NCBI GenBank assembly: GCA_900469445.1
Contig: UBXM01000023.1
Location: forward strand, 140,838-204,837
Source of the DNA: Hyphomicrobiales bacterium
GTDB taxonomy: Bacteria; Pseudomonadota; Alphaproteobacteria; Rhizobiales; Rhizobiaceae
DNA: 64,000 bases
Reading direction: 5' to 3'
Positions 1 to 7,740 of this stretch are shown piece by piece. The first letter of the stretch is position 1. Each line of letters starts with the position of its first letter. A model generated the notes under the pieces. That model was not told the origin of the DNA. It made no database searches and saw nothing but the letters and a program-made list of their open reading frames with translations. The position numbers and the translations under genes are program-made.

Positions 1-2
1 GC

Positions 3-1055
3 CACGATCTCAGGCAGCCGATCCACGCGATCAGCCTGTTCACGGCGTGTCTGCGCGATGCGGGGCTTGCTCGCAAGGAACTGGAGATGGTCGACAACAT
101 CGACCGCTCGCTGCAAGGTGTCTCCCGCTTGTTCAAATCGTTGCTGGATGTCTCGACGCTCGACAGCGGACGTGTCGTGCCGAAGTTCGAAAACATCGCG
201 ATTGCCGATATTGTGGAGGATGTCGTTCGTCAGAACACGGAAAACGGGCTGCGAAACTGCTGTCAGATCCGGATCGTGAAATGCAGCCAGCGTGTTATTA
301 GCGACCGTGCCCTGCTGACGACAATGCTGCAGAACATCGTCAACAACGCAATCAAATACGCCCCCGGTAAAACGATCCTCATCGGCTGCCGGCGTCAGGG
401 CGCGACGCTGGCTTTATCTGTCGTTGATCAAGGGCCGGGGATTGAGGAAAGCCATCAGGCCAGGGTGTTCGACGAATTCTACCAGATCCGCGAACGCGGC
501 GATCGTGACATCGAGGGTGTCGGGCTGGGGCTTTCTATCGTGTCGCGGCTTGCCAAACTTCTGTCCTTGGAGGTCCATCTTACCTCTCACCGTGGGCGCG
601 GAACGATGGTGAGCCTGTCGGGTATTCCTGTCGCGGCTGCTCCCGCACCATCCGTCGGGCGCCCGCCGGCGCGCCCGACCGCCAGCGTCGAAGGGCTGCA
701 GATCCTGTTGGTCGAGGATGACGAGGCGGTGTTAAACGCGACGGCGAGCCTCTTGCGCCGGTGGGGGTGCGAAGTGGAGGCCGTGAAGACGATTCCCGCA
801 CGCTCGATCTTTTGCGATCTTCTCATCACCGATTTCGATCTCGGCGGCAATGTCACCGGTTCGGACTGTATTGCGGAGGTCCGTCGGTTGGCAGATTGGG
901 ATGTGCCGGCGGTCGTGATGAGCGGGCATGATGCGGCTCGTGTTCGCGAAGACATCGGTGAAGAGACGATCCCGATCCTGTCAAAGCCGGTACGCCCGGC
1001 CGAGCTGCGGTCCGTCATCATGGCGGCCGCTATGGATGCGTCGGACCGCAGCTGA
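3..1055 (+). CDS. Hybrid sensor histidine kinase with C-terminal receiver domain (5' end outside window)
   Basis: The reading frame is open from the first bases and opens directly on an H-box, HDLRQPIHAISLF, so the phospho-accepting His is the first complete codon and all sensory domains lie upstream of the window. The HATPase core follows: N-box NIVNNAIKYAP, G1 box DQGPGIEE and G2 box GVGLGLSIV. A proline/alanine-rich linker leads to a receiver domain with the acidic pair VEDDE, phospho-acceptor Asp in LLITDFDLGG, and a conserved Lys in LSKPVRP. This layout matches PAS-type hybrid kinases that work with LuxR-family regulators. It converges on such a regulator 12 bp downstream, the likely cognate partner (inference). 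The stop at 1053-1055 is firm; the true start is not visible. Confidence 0.93.
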   Translation, partial: HDLRQPIHAISLFTACLRDAGLARKELEMVDNIDRSLQGVSRLFKSLLDVSTLDSGRVVPKFENIAIADIVEDVVRQNTENGLRNCCQIRIVKCSQRVISDRALLTTMLQNIVNNAIKYAPGKTILIGCRRQGATLALSVVDQGPGIEESHQARVFDEFYQIRERGDRDIEGVGLGLSIVSRLAKLLSLEVHLTSHRGRGTMVSLSGIPVAAAPAPSVGRPPARPTASVEGLQILLVEDDEAVLNATASLLRRWGCEVEAVKTIPARSIFCDLLITDFDLGGNVTGSDCIAEVRRLADWDVPAVVMSGHDAARVREDIGEETIPILSKPVRPAELRSVIMAAAMDASDRS

Positions 1056-1066
1056 ACGTCTGGAAA

Positions 1067-1687
1067 TCAGGCGCGCATGGGGAGTAGGCCATCGTTGACC
1101 GCTTGCGAGACAGCAGCGGCCCTGGTTGTGACGCCGAGCGTCCTGAACAGGGCGGACACATGAATCCGCACCGTGAATGGCGATATGCCGAGCACGATGG
1201 CGATCTCCTTGTTGCTCTTGCCTTCGGCAATATAGCGAAGCACATCGGATTGCCTGTCCGTCAGAAGCGGGGTGGTGATCGTATCCCCCTCAGGCACTCT
1301 CGTGATGACATCGCCTTCGCGGATCGCCGTCAGAGCTTCCGTCAGAACCTCGGGATGAACGGCCTTGTTGATGAAGCCGTTGACCCCGCAGGCTAGAACG
1401 TCATCGATGGTGAGCTTGTCGTCTGCCATCGAGACGACCACAATCGACGAACTTGCGAATTCACGCCTGAGGGCCGGCAAGTCTTCCTTGATGCTGCGTC
1501 TGGTGAAGAACAGGTCCAATATGAACATTGACGGCGGCTCCTGCTGCGAGCGAGCCAACGTGAGAGCGTCGTTGAACGTGTCCGTTGCGGTAATCTCGGC
1601 GTTCGGCATCATCCGCGTCAACAGTGTCGTTAGACCGTCCCTGAACACGGGATGATCGTCCGCGACAATGATTGTGTCTTCTCGCAA
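1067..1687 (-). CDS. LuxR/NarL-family response regulator
   Basis: Two-domain response regulator of about 206 residues, the usual NarL/FixJ length. The receiver starts TIIVADDHPVFRDGL, with the phospho-acceptor Asp in FILDLFF and the conserved Lys in INKAVHP. The C-terminal HTH reads LTDRQSDVLRYIAEGKSNKE, then IALVLGIS-like and TVRIHVSALFRTLGVTTR, the GerE/LuxR recognition helix pattern. I chose a TTG start at 1687 because GAGGAG lies nine bases upstream and longer frames have no family-like sequence; a GTG at 1708 is the alternative. An imperfect dyad GCTTCC-AA-GGAAGC sits at 1776-1789 upstream and could be autoregulatory. It converges with the hybrid kinase and lies downstream, on the same strand, of the graspetide genes, so I infer that the pair controls the peptide island. 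Confidence 0.9.
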   Translation of the reverse strand: MREDTIIVADDHPVFRDGLTTLLTRMMPNAEITATDTFNDALTLARSQQEPPSMFILDLFFTRRSIKEDLPALRREFASSSIVVVSMADDKLTIDDVLACGVNGFINKAVHPEVLTEALTAIREGDVITRVPEGDTITTPLLTDRQSDVLRYIAEGKSNKEIAIVLGISPFTVRIHVSALFRTLGVTTRAAAVSQAVNDGLLPMRA

Positions 1688-1863
1688 GGCTAAGTTCTCC
1701 TCTTCCACTCCTGCTCTGGACCAAGCGACACGAGCCGACTGAGATCTAGAGGGGCACCAGATCCCGCCATTGGTCGCTTCCAAGGAAGCATGACTTTGGA
1801 GGGGCTGAGATGGACAGGGCAGGACAGATTTCAATAGCTGGATCTAGCAGGTACAGCGCGGCT

Positions 1864-2766
1864 CTAGACCACGGCAAAGATGCGCTGCCCGTCCTGGCCG
1901 GAATCCACGCAAGCCTGTTCGCCGCTATCGACAAGGTGGTCGATGATTGCATCGGAAACCGCGCCATCGGCGATGCGATCGAAAGCGGCAAACATCGGCT
2001 GCGAGTTGACTTCGAGGAAATTTATCCTCCCGTGGTCATCGACCATGAAGTCAGCCGCCGCGAAATCAAGTTCGAGCTGGTCGCAAAGCGTAAGCAGCTT
2101 GTCGCCGACCGCATCCGGGACGGCGACCGGCCGAATTTCAACATCGCGCGTCTGTCGGTAGTCGAGTTCCGGCGATTGCAGTTCAAACGCCAGAAGTCGT
2201 GCCCCTATACGATAGATACGGATTTCGGGACGGTTGAGGCGAGGCTGCACAAAACGCGGGCCGCCCTCCTGCCCGGTAAATTCACTCAGAAGCGTTGTAT
2301 ATTCTCCGCCCGCAACCGGCTTCTGGATCAGCGCTTCGGCTCGGCCGGCAAATTCCTCGAAAGCGTTCGTCGCGATTGTCCGGGGAATGACGAGCCCGAT
2401 TTTTGCCGCTTCGATCAGGTTCTGGATCTTGTTGTTCTCCCGCAGGCCTGTGCGGCGGTTGCACAGCTTGGCATCAGTGCGGCTCTCGGCCCATCCCCGA
2501 AGCGTATAATACCAGTTATGAGCCTGTGCATGGGCATAGGCGAAGTCCGCGGTCTCGTAGAGAAAGACGTCCTGGCGAATGAAATAGGCCGTTGGGCGCA
2601 AGGTTTCGCCCTCAAGCTCGAATGTATCGTTCTGGATATCGAAACGAACCCGTGGTGGCGTATCCGGACCAACCAGCAAAGTGCGAAACGGTAAGTCTCG
2701 GGCTTTCAATCGATGAATGAGAACCCGCAGATTGGGATCGTTCTGGCCGCCGCAAACTAAAATCAT
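1864..2766 (-). CDS. ATP-grasp peptide ligase, graspetide (omega-ester peptide) synthetase
   Basis: About 300 residues beginning MILVCGGQNDPN. The middle carries an ATP-grasp nucleotide-binding stretch (ALIQKPVAGG and the acidic loop after it), a PEIRIYRIG segment comparable with the D/E-x-R substrate motif of MvdD-type ligases, and a metal-binding end, DFMVDDHG then INFLEVNSQP. These ligases use ATP to activate Glu/Asp side chains of a precursor and join them to Thr/Ser (ester) or Lys (amide). The gene directly follows a precursor peptide with two TTxxxxEE motifs, which defines the likely substrate. I placed the start at the ATG at 2766; a frame running up to 2865 crosses a strong hairpin and looks non-coding. 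Only one ligase is present, so no MvdC-type amide ligase is expected (inference). Confidence 0.85.
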   Translation of the reverse strand: MILVCGGQNDPNLRVLIHRLKARDLPFRTLLVGPDTPPRVRFDIQNDTFELEGETLRPTAYFIRQDVFLYETADFAYAHAQAHNWYYTLRGWAESRTDAKLCNRRTGLRENNKIQNLIEAAKIGLVIPRTIATNAFEEFAGRAEALIQKPVAGGEYTTLLSEFTGQEGGPRFVQPRLNRPEIRIYRIGARLLAFELQSPELDYRQTRDVEIRPVAVPDAVGDKLLTLCDQLELDFAAADFMVDDHGRINFLEVNSQPMFAAFDRIADGAVSDAIIDHLVDSGEQACVDSGQDGQRIFAVV

Positions 2767-2817
2767 GATCGTTCTGCTTTCGCTTGGCCTTTCAGCCGAA
2801 ACCTGTCTGATCGAGAA

Positions 2818-2844
2818 GGTCGGTCCGGGCGAACCGGACCGACC
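2818..2844 (-). terminator. Strong intercistronic hairpin between precursor and ligase genes
   Basis: A perfect 11-bp stem (GGTCGGTCCGG at 2818-2828 with its reverse complement at 2834-2844) closes a 5-nt loop. It lies in the 99-nt gap between the graspetide precursor stop and the ATP-grasp start, on the transcribed minus strand. Only a short pyrimidine run follows, so it may act as a leaky terminator or as an mRNA-stabilising structure that keeps precursor message above ligase message, as is common in RiPP operons. Confidence 0.7.
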
Positions 2845-2865
2845 CGATGGATAGGAAGTCCGCAA

Positions 2866-3063
2866 TCAACCGTGCAGCTTTGCTTCCAGGACCGGGAAGC
2901 GGATTACGCCGCCGTCTTCCTCACCGACAGCAAGGGTCGTTGCCCGGCCGCCGCCATCTTCCTCACCGATTGCAAGAGTGGTTATGCGATCGAAGCCAGC
3001 GCCGGCAACGGCATTGGTTTCCTCGTCGTTCAGCACCCGGTGCTCGCGCTTGTCATTCTCCAT
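2866..3063 (-). CDS. Graspetide precursor peptide with two TTxxxxEE core repeats
   Basis: Encodes 65 residues with AGGAGG five bases before the ATG. Residues 11-22 (LNDEETNAVAGA) fit the double-glycine leader pattern L-x3-E-x3-V-x-G-G/A, so cleavage after Ala22 by a C39 peptidase is predicted. The remaining core contains two near-identical blocks, TTLAIGEEDGG and TTLAVGEEDGG, each matching the TTxxxxEE motif of plesiocin-type (group 2) graspetides, in which the two Thr side chains are esterified to the two Glu. A non-repeated tail of about 13 residues ends in LEAKLHG. The ATP-grasp ligase is next in the operon and a C39 ABC exporter immediately upstream. The call rests on the repeat motif, leader and neighbours; crosslinks are inferred, not shown. 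Confidence 0.88.
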   Translation of the reverse strand: MENDKREHRVLNDEETNAVAGAGFDRITTLAIGEEDGGGRATTLAVGEEDGGVIRFPVLEAKLHG

Positions 3064-3147
3064 CTAGGCCTCCTATTGGCTGAAACATTGCGGGGACAGA
3101 CTTCGGTGCCTCTCCCGGTTGCGAACATGGCTGCCGGGCAGGGCGGC

Positions 3148-3170
3148 ATCAACTCGCGCGAATGTGCTAT
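3148..3170 (-). promoter_or_regulatory. Peptide-island box B (upstream of graspetide precursor)
   Basis: Read on the minus strand this begins ATAGCACATTCGC and ends GAGTTGAT. It is shared, without gaps, with the boxes at 7112-7134 and 7298-7320: ATAG, two variable bases, CAT, then YYGYRCKARTTG. The terminal TTGATG can serve as a -35 element with a weak -10 about 17 bases on, and the precursor ATG is 84 bases further. I infer an activator site, probably for the neighbouring LuxR-type regulator. Confidence 0.55.
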
Positions 3171-3212
3171 AGGCCATCGTGAAAGGGGGACGGGTCATCC
3201 CACGAAGCCGCC

Positions 3213-5348
3213 TTAGGACGTGACTGGCGACAATCCGTTAGGCGACAAGGGAACGTCGTGTACCCGACCGTTCTGTACCCGGAAAACCCTTGAAGCATTG
3301 CGTATCAGGGCCGGACGATGGGCGATGACGATGCGGGTGATTGGAAGCGATGCAACCAGCATGGCGATTTCTTCCTCCGTTTGCTCGTCGAGATTTGCTG
3401 TCCCTTCATCAAGCAGCAATAGCTTCGGTTGTCGATAGAGCGCCCGCGCCAGCAGTAGTCTCTGGCGCTGACCACCGGAAAGTGCCGCTCCCATATCTCC
3501 TATCAGAGACAGGTACTGCATCGGCATTTTCACAATGTCGTCGTGAACACGTGCCGCCGCTGCGGCCATGACAACGCGCTCCATGTCCAGATTGGGATCG
3601 AAGAAGGCGATGTTGTCGGCGATTGATCCGGAAAGGAGGCGGTCGTCCTGCGCTACCACGCCGATGTGGCTGCGCCATGCCTGCCACAATTCCGGTGTCG
3701 CCCTGCGCCCGTCGAGAAGGATTTCGCCTGTCTCCGCTTCATGCAGGCCGAGGATGAGCTTGAACAGGGTGCTCTTGCCCCCACCCGACTGGCCGGTGAT
3801 CGCCACATAATCCCCTGGCTCGATCTTCAGATTGACGTCTTCCAACACAAGCGGATCGGAGGTGCCGTAGCGAAACGAAATGTCGCTCAGTTCGATTGCA
3901 CCGCGAGCCTCGTGGGTGACGGCGCCGGCACTCGGCTGGATGGCACCTTGTGCCATCGCGATATCGGCGATGCGATCGAGATGCACCTTGAGAAGCCGGA
4001 ACTGGATAATCTCGGCCACCAGCGACATCGTGCGGTCGCTGAACGTCTGGCGAAACGAGAGGAAAGCCATCAGCATGCCAATCGATAGGCCGTCGGCATT
4101 GAGGATGGATCTCGCGCCAAGATAAATCACGATAACGGTCTGTAACCCGATGATGATGCTGTGAACCAGCTTCAGCGTAATCTCGTATTTGCCGAGCGAA
4201 ATCGATGCGTTGATGACCGAGGCGTAGCGGTTGCGCCAGTTGCTCTCCCGTTCGGACTCTCCACCCATGATCTTGATCGTGGTGGCTGCCCGGACCGTCT
4301 CCATCAACTGTGACTGTTCCTTCGCCGAGGCAATCAGTTGCTCCTGCGTGCGGGAACGCATGACAGGATAAAAGGCAAAGGACGCAGCGAGAACCATGAG
4401 CAGCGAGAGGCAGACGACGAATGCCAGAAGTGGCGAATAGAGGAACAGGATGAAGGCCGCCACAAGCGCCATCAGACCGTCGATCAGCGCCACCGCCATG
4501 CCGCGCGTTACGGCATCCTGAATGGCATTGGTCGATTCGATCCGCGATATGATGTCGCCAACATGCCGTTTTTCGAAGAATGAAGATGGCAGTCGCAGGA
4601 GATGGCGAACAAGATTGCCAACGATCTGGAACAGCATCATAGATCCGAGAATCCTGACCACCCAGGCCCTCACGGCCTCCAGCCCAGCATGGACGATGAA
4701 CAAGGCGCCAAAACCCAGCGCCAGCACCGCCAGAAGGTCTCTATCCGCACGTCCAATCGCCTCGTCAACCACCAACTGGATCTGGAATGGAATGCCGAAT
4801 GATGCGACCTGGAACGCAAGGGACAAGCCGATAATCTGGAAGATCGCCGGCCAGATGCCGGTAAGCCGTGACCAGAGATCGGTCAGCCGCAGCGTTTCCG
4901 TCGCTTCGATCTTCTCAAAAACTGGAGCCGGTGCCAGTTCCAGCACCACCCCGGTGAAATGCCGTGAAAACTCCTGCAGCGGCAGTTCGCGCATGCCCAG
5001 TGCCGGATCGTGGATGACCGCCTTCTTGCCCGAGACCGATTTCAAAACTACGAAATGGTTGAAATCCCAATGCAGGATGGCGGGCAGGCTTACCTTCGAC
5101 AGGGCGTCTAGGCCGACACGAAGTGCGCGCGGCGCAAGCGACAGCTTGCTCGCCATCTGCATCAGGCCGCGCAAGTTTGCACCACTCATCGAAAGCGGAA
5201 ACCGCTGCCGCAGTCCGTTGAGGTCGATATTGTGACCGTGATAGCTGCCAACCATGGTCAGGCAGGCAAGCCCGCATTCGGCCCCCTCACTGGCGAGCAC
5301 GACAGGGAGCCTGCGACCGCGTGAAAAATTCAGTTCCTGTAAGCTCAT
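3213..5348 (-). CDS. Peptidase-containing ABC transporter (C39 peptidase, permease and ATPase fused)
   Basis: A 711-residue bacteriocin-type exporter. The N-terminal C39 peptidase has Cys25 (AECGLACLTM), His98 (DFNHFVVL) and Asp114 (IHDPALG), which form the family's catalytic arrangement for cutting after GG/GA leaders. A six-helix membrane domain spans roughly residues 165-435. The ATPase has Walker A GQSGGGKST (519-527), signature LSGGQRQR (623-630) and Walker B LLLLDEGT (643-650). The start at 5348 overlaps the HlyD-type gene stop as ATGA, so the two are translationally coupled. All key residues are intact, so it should both trim and export peptides. Five peptide genes with matching leaders lie within 5 kb, which makes it the probable common exporter. 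Confidence 0.95.
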   Translation of the reverse strand: MSLQELNFSRGRRLPVVLASEGAECGLACLTMVGSYHGHNIDLNGLRQRFPLSMSGANLRGLMQMASKLSLAPRALRVGLDALSKVSLPAILHWDFNHFVVLKSVSGKKAVIHDPALGMRELPLQEFSRHFTGVVLELAPAPVFEKIEATETLRLTDLWSRLTGIWPAIFQIIGLSLAFQVASFGIPFQIQLVVDEAIGRADRDLLAVLALGFGALFIVHAGLEAVRAWVVRILGSMMLFQIVGNLVRHLLRLPSSFFEKRHVGDIISRIESTNAIQDAVTRGMAVALIDGLMALVAAFILFLYSPLLAFVVCLSLLMVLAASFAFYPVMRSRTQEQLIASAKEQSQLMETVRAATTIKIMGGESERESNWRNRYASVINASISLGKYEITLKLVHSIIIGLQTVIVIYLGARSILNADGLSIGMLMAFLSFRQTFSDRTMSLVAEIIQFRLLKVHLDRIADIAMAQGAIQPSAGAVTHEARGAIELSDISFRYGTSDPLVLEDVNLKIEPGDYVAITGQSGGGKSTLFKLILGLHEAETGEILLDGRRATPELWQAWRSHIGVVAQDDRLLSGSIADNIAFFDPNLDMERVVMAAAAARVHDDIVKMPMQYLSLIGDMGAALSGGQRQRLLLARALYRQPKLLLLDEGTANLDEQTEEEIAMLVASLPITRIVIAHRPALIRNASRVFRVQNGRVHDVPLSPNGLSPVTS

Positions 5349-6652
5349 CCCATTCGCCCCACTGCATAAAGAGGATCGAGCAGCCACTCCAATAGCGTGC
5401 GGCGATCGATGATCACATCGGCTGAAAGCAGCATGCCGGGTTGAACGGGCATCTCCTGCCCGTAGGCGCTGACGAGTTCACGATCGAGCCTCACCTTCAC
5501 CCGGAAAACCGGTTCATTCAGCTGCAGGCCAGGTACGGAGATTTCGTCGGGGCCAAGCACTGTGCGCGATACCTGCACGACCGTGCCTTCAGCGCTGCCG
5601 AATTTCTGATACGGAAACGCTTGATACATCAGCCGCACGTCCTGGCCCGGCTTGATGAAACCGGCCGCGCGCGAAGGAACGAAGAGTTCCGCCTCGAGCT
5701 TGCTACCGGCGGGCGTGATAGCTGCGATCATAGTTCCTGCTCCAACATCCTGGCCCTGACTGACGGGCAGTGCCACGACGCGGCCGGAAACCGTTGCGCC
5801 GACGATATAGTTATGGCGGACCGCCGCTTCGGTCTGGCGTTGGGCCAGCGCCGCTTGCGACACACGCGCCTGTGCCTGCGCTGCGTCGATTTCCAGCGGC
5901 AGGGTGCGGTGGCGCGCGTCAAGATCACTGATCTGCCGTTCATAGTTGAGGATCGACGCTTTTGCCTGGGAGACATCCTGGCGCGCCACCAGCTCTCCCA
6001 TTCGAGCGTCCTCCAGGCCTTTCTGGGTAAAGGCACCTTGTGCGGCCAATTGCGTGGCGCGTGCGACGTTGAGTTTGAGAAGGTCTGCCTTCTCTTCCAG
6101 CACGGTCAGGCCGGACCGGGTTTCATCGAGTTCGCGCAAAAGAGCGATTTTGCGCAAGCTGACCTGCTCTCGTTCGGCCTGCAACTGTCCCATTGTTGCC
6201 GCGGCCTGAGCCGCTGCCGCCTCGGCCTCCGTCCGCAGTTGGTCCTCCAGAAGTGTGCCGGCATTGCCGCTGTTGAAATCAGAGGAAATACGCACCTGCG
6301 CAAGCGCTTGATTTACCTGTACCTCGTCGCCCTCAACGACGTTGATACGCTCGACGATACCACCTTGCCGTGCGCCAATCCTGATGATGCCGCCCTCAGG
6401 CACGACCCAGCCGGATACACTTTCCATCCTGGCATAGGTTGCGGTCGAAAGGAAAAGCAAGCCCGCTGCGACGATCGCCATGCCCGCATAGCCGAGTACG
6501 CGTGACGCCAATGGCTGAGTGAGGATCACCTCACCCTCCAGCCGGGCGTTCTGGCTGGCCAACGCTTCCTGTCGAAACAGGTTGTTGTGCGGTGGAGGGG
6601 GAGAGGCTTTGGCGTCCTGTGGTTCCGCATGCTTGCGGGCGGCTTCACTCAT
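5345..6652 (-). CDS. HlyD-family membrane fusion (periplasmic adaptor) protein
   Basis: A 435-residue adaptor: a short proline-rich cytoplasmic N-terminus, one membrane helix near residues 52-75 (VLGYAGMAIVAAGLLFLSTATYA region), a split lipoyl domain (RQGGIVERINVVEGDEV and, later, ATVSGRVVALPVSQGQDV), a long Ala/Gln/Glu-rich coiled coil between them, and a beta-barrel region with PGMLLSADVIID near the end. Such proteins bridge peptidase-containing ABC exporters to an outer-membrane channel. The stop overlaps the exporter start. Two in-frame ATGs are adjacent; the second (6652) has the better spaced AGG. No TolC-like gene is in the window, so the outer-membrane channel must be encoded elsewhere. 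Confidence 0.93.
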   Translation of the reverse strand: MSEAARKHAEPQDAKASPPPPHNNLFRQEALASQNARLEGEVILTQPLASRVLGYAGMAIVAAGLLFLSTATYARMESVSGWVVPEGGIIRIGARQGGIVERINVVEGDEVQVNQALAQVRISSDFNSGNAGTLLEDQLRTEAEAAAAQAAATMGQLQAEREQVSLRKIALLRELDETRSGLTVLEEKADLLKLNVARATQLAAQGAFTQKGLEDARMGELVARQDVSQAKASILNYERQISDLDARHRTLPLEIDAAQAQARVSQAALAQRQTEAAVRHNYIVGATVSGRVVALPVSQGQDVGAGTMIAAITPAGSKLEAELFVPSRAAGFIKPGQDVRLMYQAFPYQKFGSAEGTVVQVSRTVLGPDEISVPGLQLNEPVFRVKVRLDRELVSAYGQEMPVQPGMLLSADVIIDRRTLLEWLLDPLYAVGRMG

Positions 6653-6844
6653 CATTGCCTACCATGTCTACTGTTTGTGCATTGGAGGACTGATGCGGAG
6701 ATCGCTGGTGAAATCCAGAGAATCTCCGCACGGCCTGATCGTGATGACGACGTCGAAGCCGCGTTCGGGCGTGCCAAGCTCCGGCCCAACATCATGGCTG
6801 GAAACCGGCGCATTTTCGTTCACGACCTGACCCGTCACCCCGAA

Positions 6845-6967
6845 TTACAGGCTTCGGCTCCAGAGGTATTGAGCAAGCCGGTCGACGAGCCCACCGAGAT
6901 GAACGCCGCCGGACACGTCCTTGATTTCCGTTTTGGACAATTCCCTGATTTCGGTGCTTTTCTGCAT
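6845..6967 (-). CDS. Small double-glycine leader peptide 1 (microcin/bacteriocin-like)
   Basis: A 40-residue gene with AGGAG seven bases before its ATG. The leader ends LSKTEIKDVSGG, matching the classical LSxxELxxIxGG motif at every conserved position. Cleavage after GG would release a 19-residue peptide, VHLGGLVDRLAQYLWSRSL, which can be drawn as a short amphipathic helix. It lies about 190 bases upstream of the HlyD-type gene on the same strand and may be the first cistron of the exporter operon. There is no Cys and no TTxxxxEE motif, so no crosslink is predicted. A longer frame extends upstream but lacks a ribosome site and crosses the regulatory box. I do not recognise the mature peptide. 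Confidence 0.75.
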   Translation of the reverse strand: MQKSTEIRELSKTEIKDVSGGVHLGGLVDRLAQYLWSRSL

Positions 6968-7111
6968 GGCTTGCTCCTGTGTTTGTTTTGCATGACATTC
7001 GTGGACGTTCTGGTTCTCTCGACCGGTCCGGTTTACTGGGTCGGCATCGCATGGCTTGCCAGTCTTTATCCGGTGGGTCGGACGCCGATATTTGAGCGAA
7101 GGCGGGGTAAT

Positions 7112-7134
7112 ATCAATTAGTGCGAATGGTCTAT
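7112..7134 (-). promoter_or_regulatory. Peptide-island box A with overlapping -35
   Basis: The minus strand reads ATAGACCATTCGC then ACTAATTGAT. It shares ATAG-N2-CAT, the central YYG and the final TTG with boxes B and C at identical spacing. TTGATA at its end is followed 17 bases later by AAATAT, a credible sigma-70 type -35/-10 pair, and peptide 1 begins about 144 bases downstream. Confidence 0.55.
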
Positions 7135-7297
7135 GCTCTGTGTCCTCAGGACCGAGATGGAGCATGTCGCCCATTAGGTGGCTATCTGTTCAAAGCGGTT
7201 TATTGTTTGTTTTTACAGCGGAACAAGCCTTCCGGCGCATAGCGAAGAACTCTGCATTTCGGTTCTCGACATCATCCACCCGAGATAACGGGCTACG

Positions 7298-7320
7298 ATA
7301 GAGCATCTGTGCTAATTGCG
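7298..7320 (+). promoter_or_regulatory. Peptide-island box C with overlapping -35
   Basis: The plus strand reads ATAGAGCATCTG then TGCTAATTGCG. It aligns gap-free with boxes A and B. TTGCGG overlaps its end and is followed 17 bases later by ATACCG, a weaker -10. Peptide 2 begins 72 bases downstream of the box. Confidence 0.55.
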
Positions 7321-7392
7321 GTGACAAATTCCACCAGCATACCGTGCGGCCGGCCTCATGAATCGAGGTCTTGGAAAAATCAGGAGGTTTTC

Positions 7393-7548
7393 ATGAATAC
7401 GACAAAGACAGAAAGCGAGATTATCGAACTGTGCGCAAATGATGTTGATGCCGTGTCCGGCGGAAATGTCGGTTACGTTGCGCTGGCAGTGGGTATGGCT
7501 TTTGTCATCAGCAAGTACATCGAACATGTTCAGCAGCAAGCGATGTGA
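7393..7548 (+). CDS. Small double-glycine leader peptide 2 (microcin/bacteriocin-like)
   Basis: A 51-residue peptide with AGGAGG five bases before ATG 7393. The leader ends LCANDVDAVSGG, which keeps Leu-12, the acidic -8, Val-4 and GG of exporter-cleaved leaders. The predicted 27-residue mature part begins NVGYVALAVGMAFVI and is strongly hydrophobic, followed by a polar KYIEHVQQQ tail, a pattern typical of membrane-active class II bacteriocins and microcins. It is the first gene of a three-peptide plus-strand unit behind box C. No modification motif is visible. The frame also extends upstream to 7309, but that part overlaps the promoter box and is not credible. Confidence 0.78.
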   Translation: MNTTKTESEIIELCANDVDAVSGGNVGYVALAVGMAFVISKYIEHVQQQAM

Positions 7549-7740
7549 GACCCAGCTCTGAAGGTGGCCTGAACTCGTGATCGCTACTCCAAAGCTGTGC
7601 ACCATGCGGGCTTTGGACGATGAATGAGGCTGAGAGACTTGTGCGGTTGCGAGGATATGACCGGTGTATCGCTGGTTCTCGCGATCGCGGCAATCGCTCA
7701 CTCAGAGCCATCTTCACAACCTTCATCAAGGAACGAAACG

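Larger units (their letters stand above)
6968..7392. other. Divergent regulatory region between peptide genes
   Basis: This 425-bp gap separates the minus-strand exporter/peptide 1 unit from the plus-strand peptide 2-4 unit. It contains one copy of the shared box facing each way (7112-7134 minus and 7298-7320 plus), each with a plausible -35/-10 pair. I see no convincing coding sequence in it. Confidence 0.6.

Noticed and set aside
5441..6505. Long plus-strand frame opposite the HlyD-type gene
   Set aside because: A shadow of the strong HlyD coding frame; rich in Arg/Cys/His with no domain and no ribosome site.
7056..7301. Plus-strand frame of about 80 codons in the divergent peptide promoter region
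   Set aside because: It covers box A and box C's neighbourhood, has no ribosome site and no leader motif or family-like sequence.
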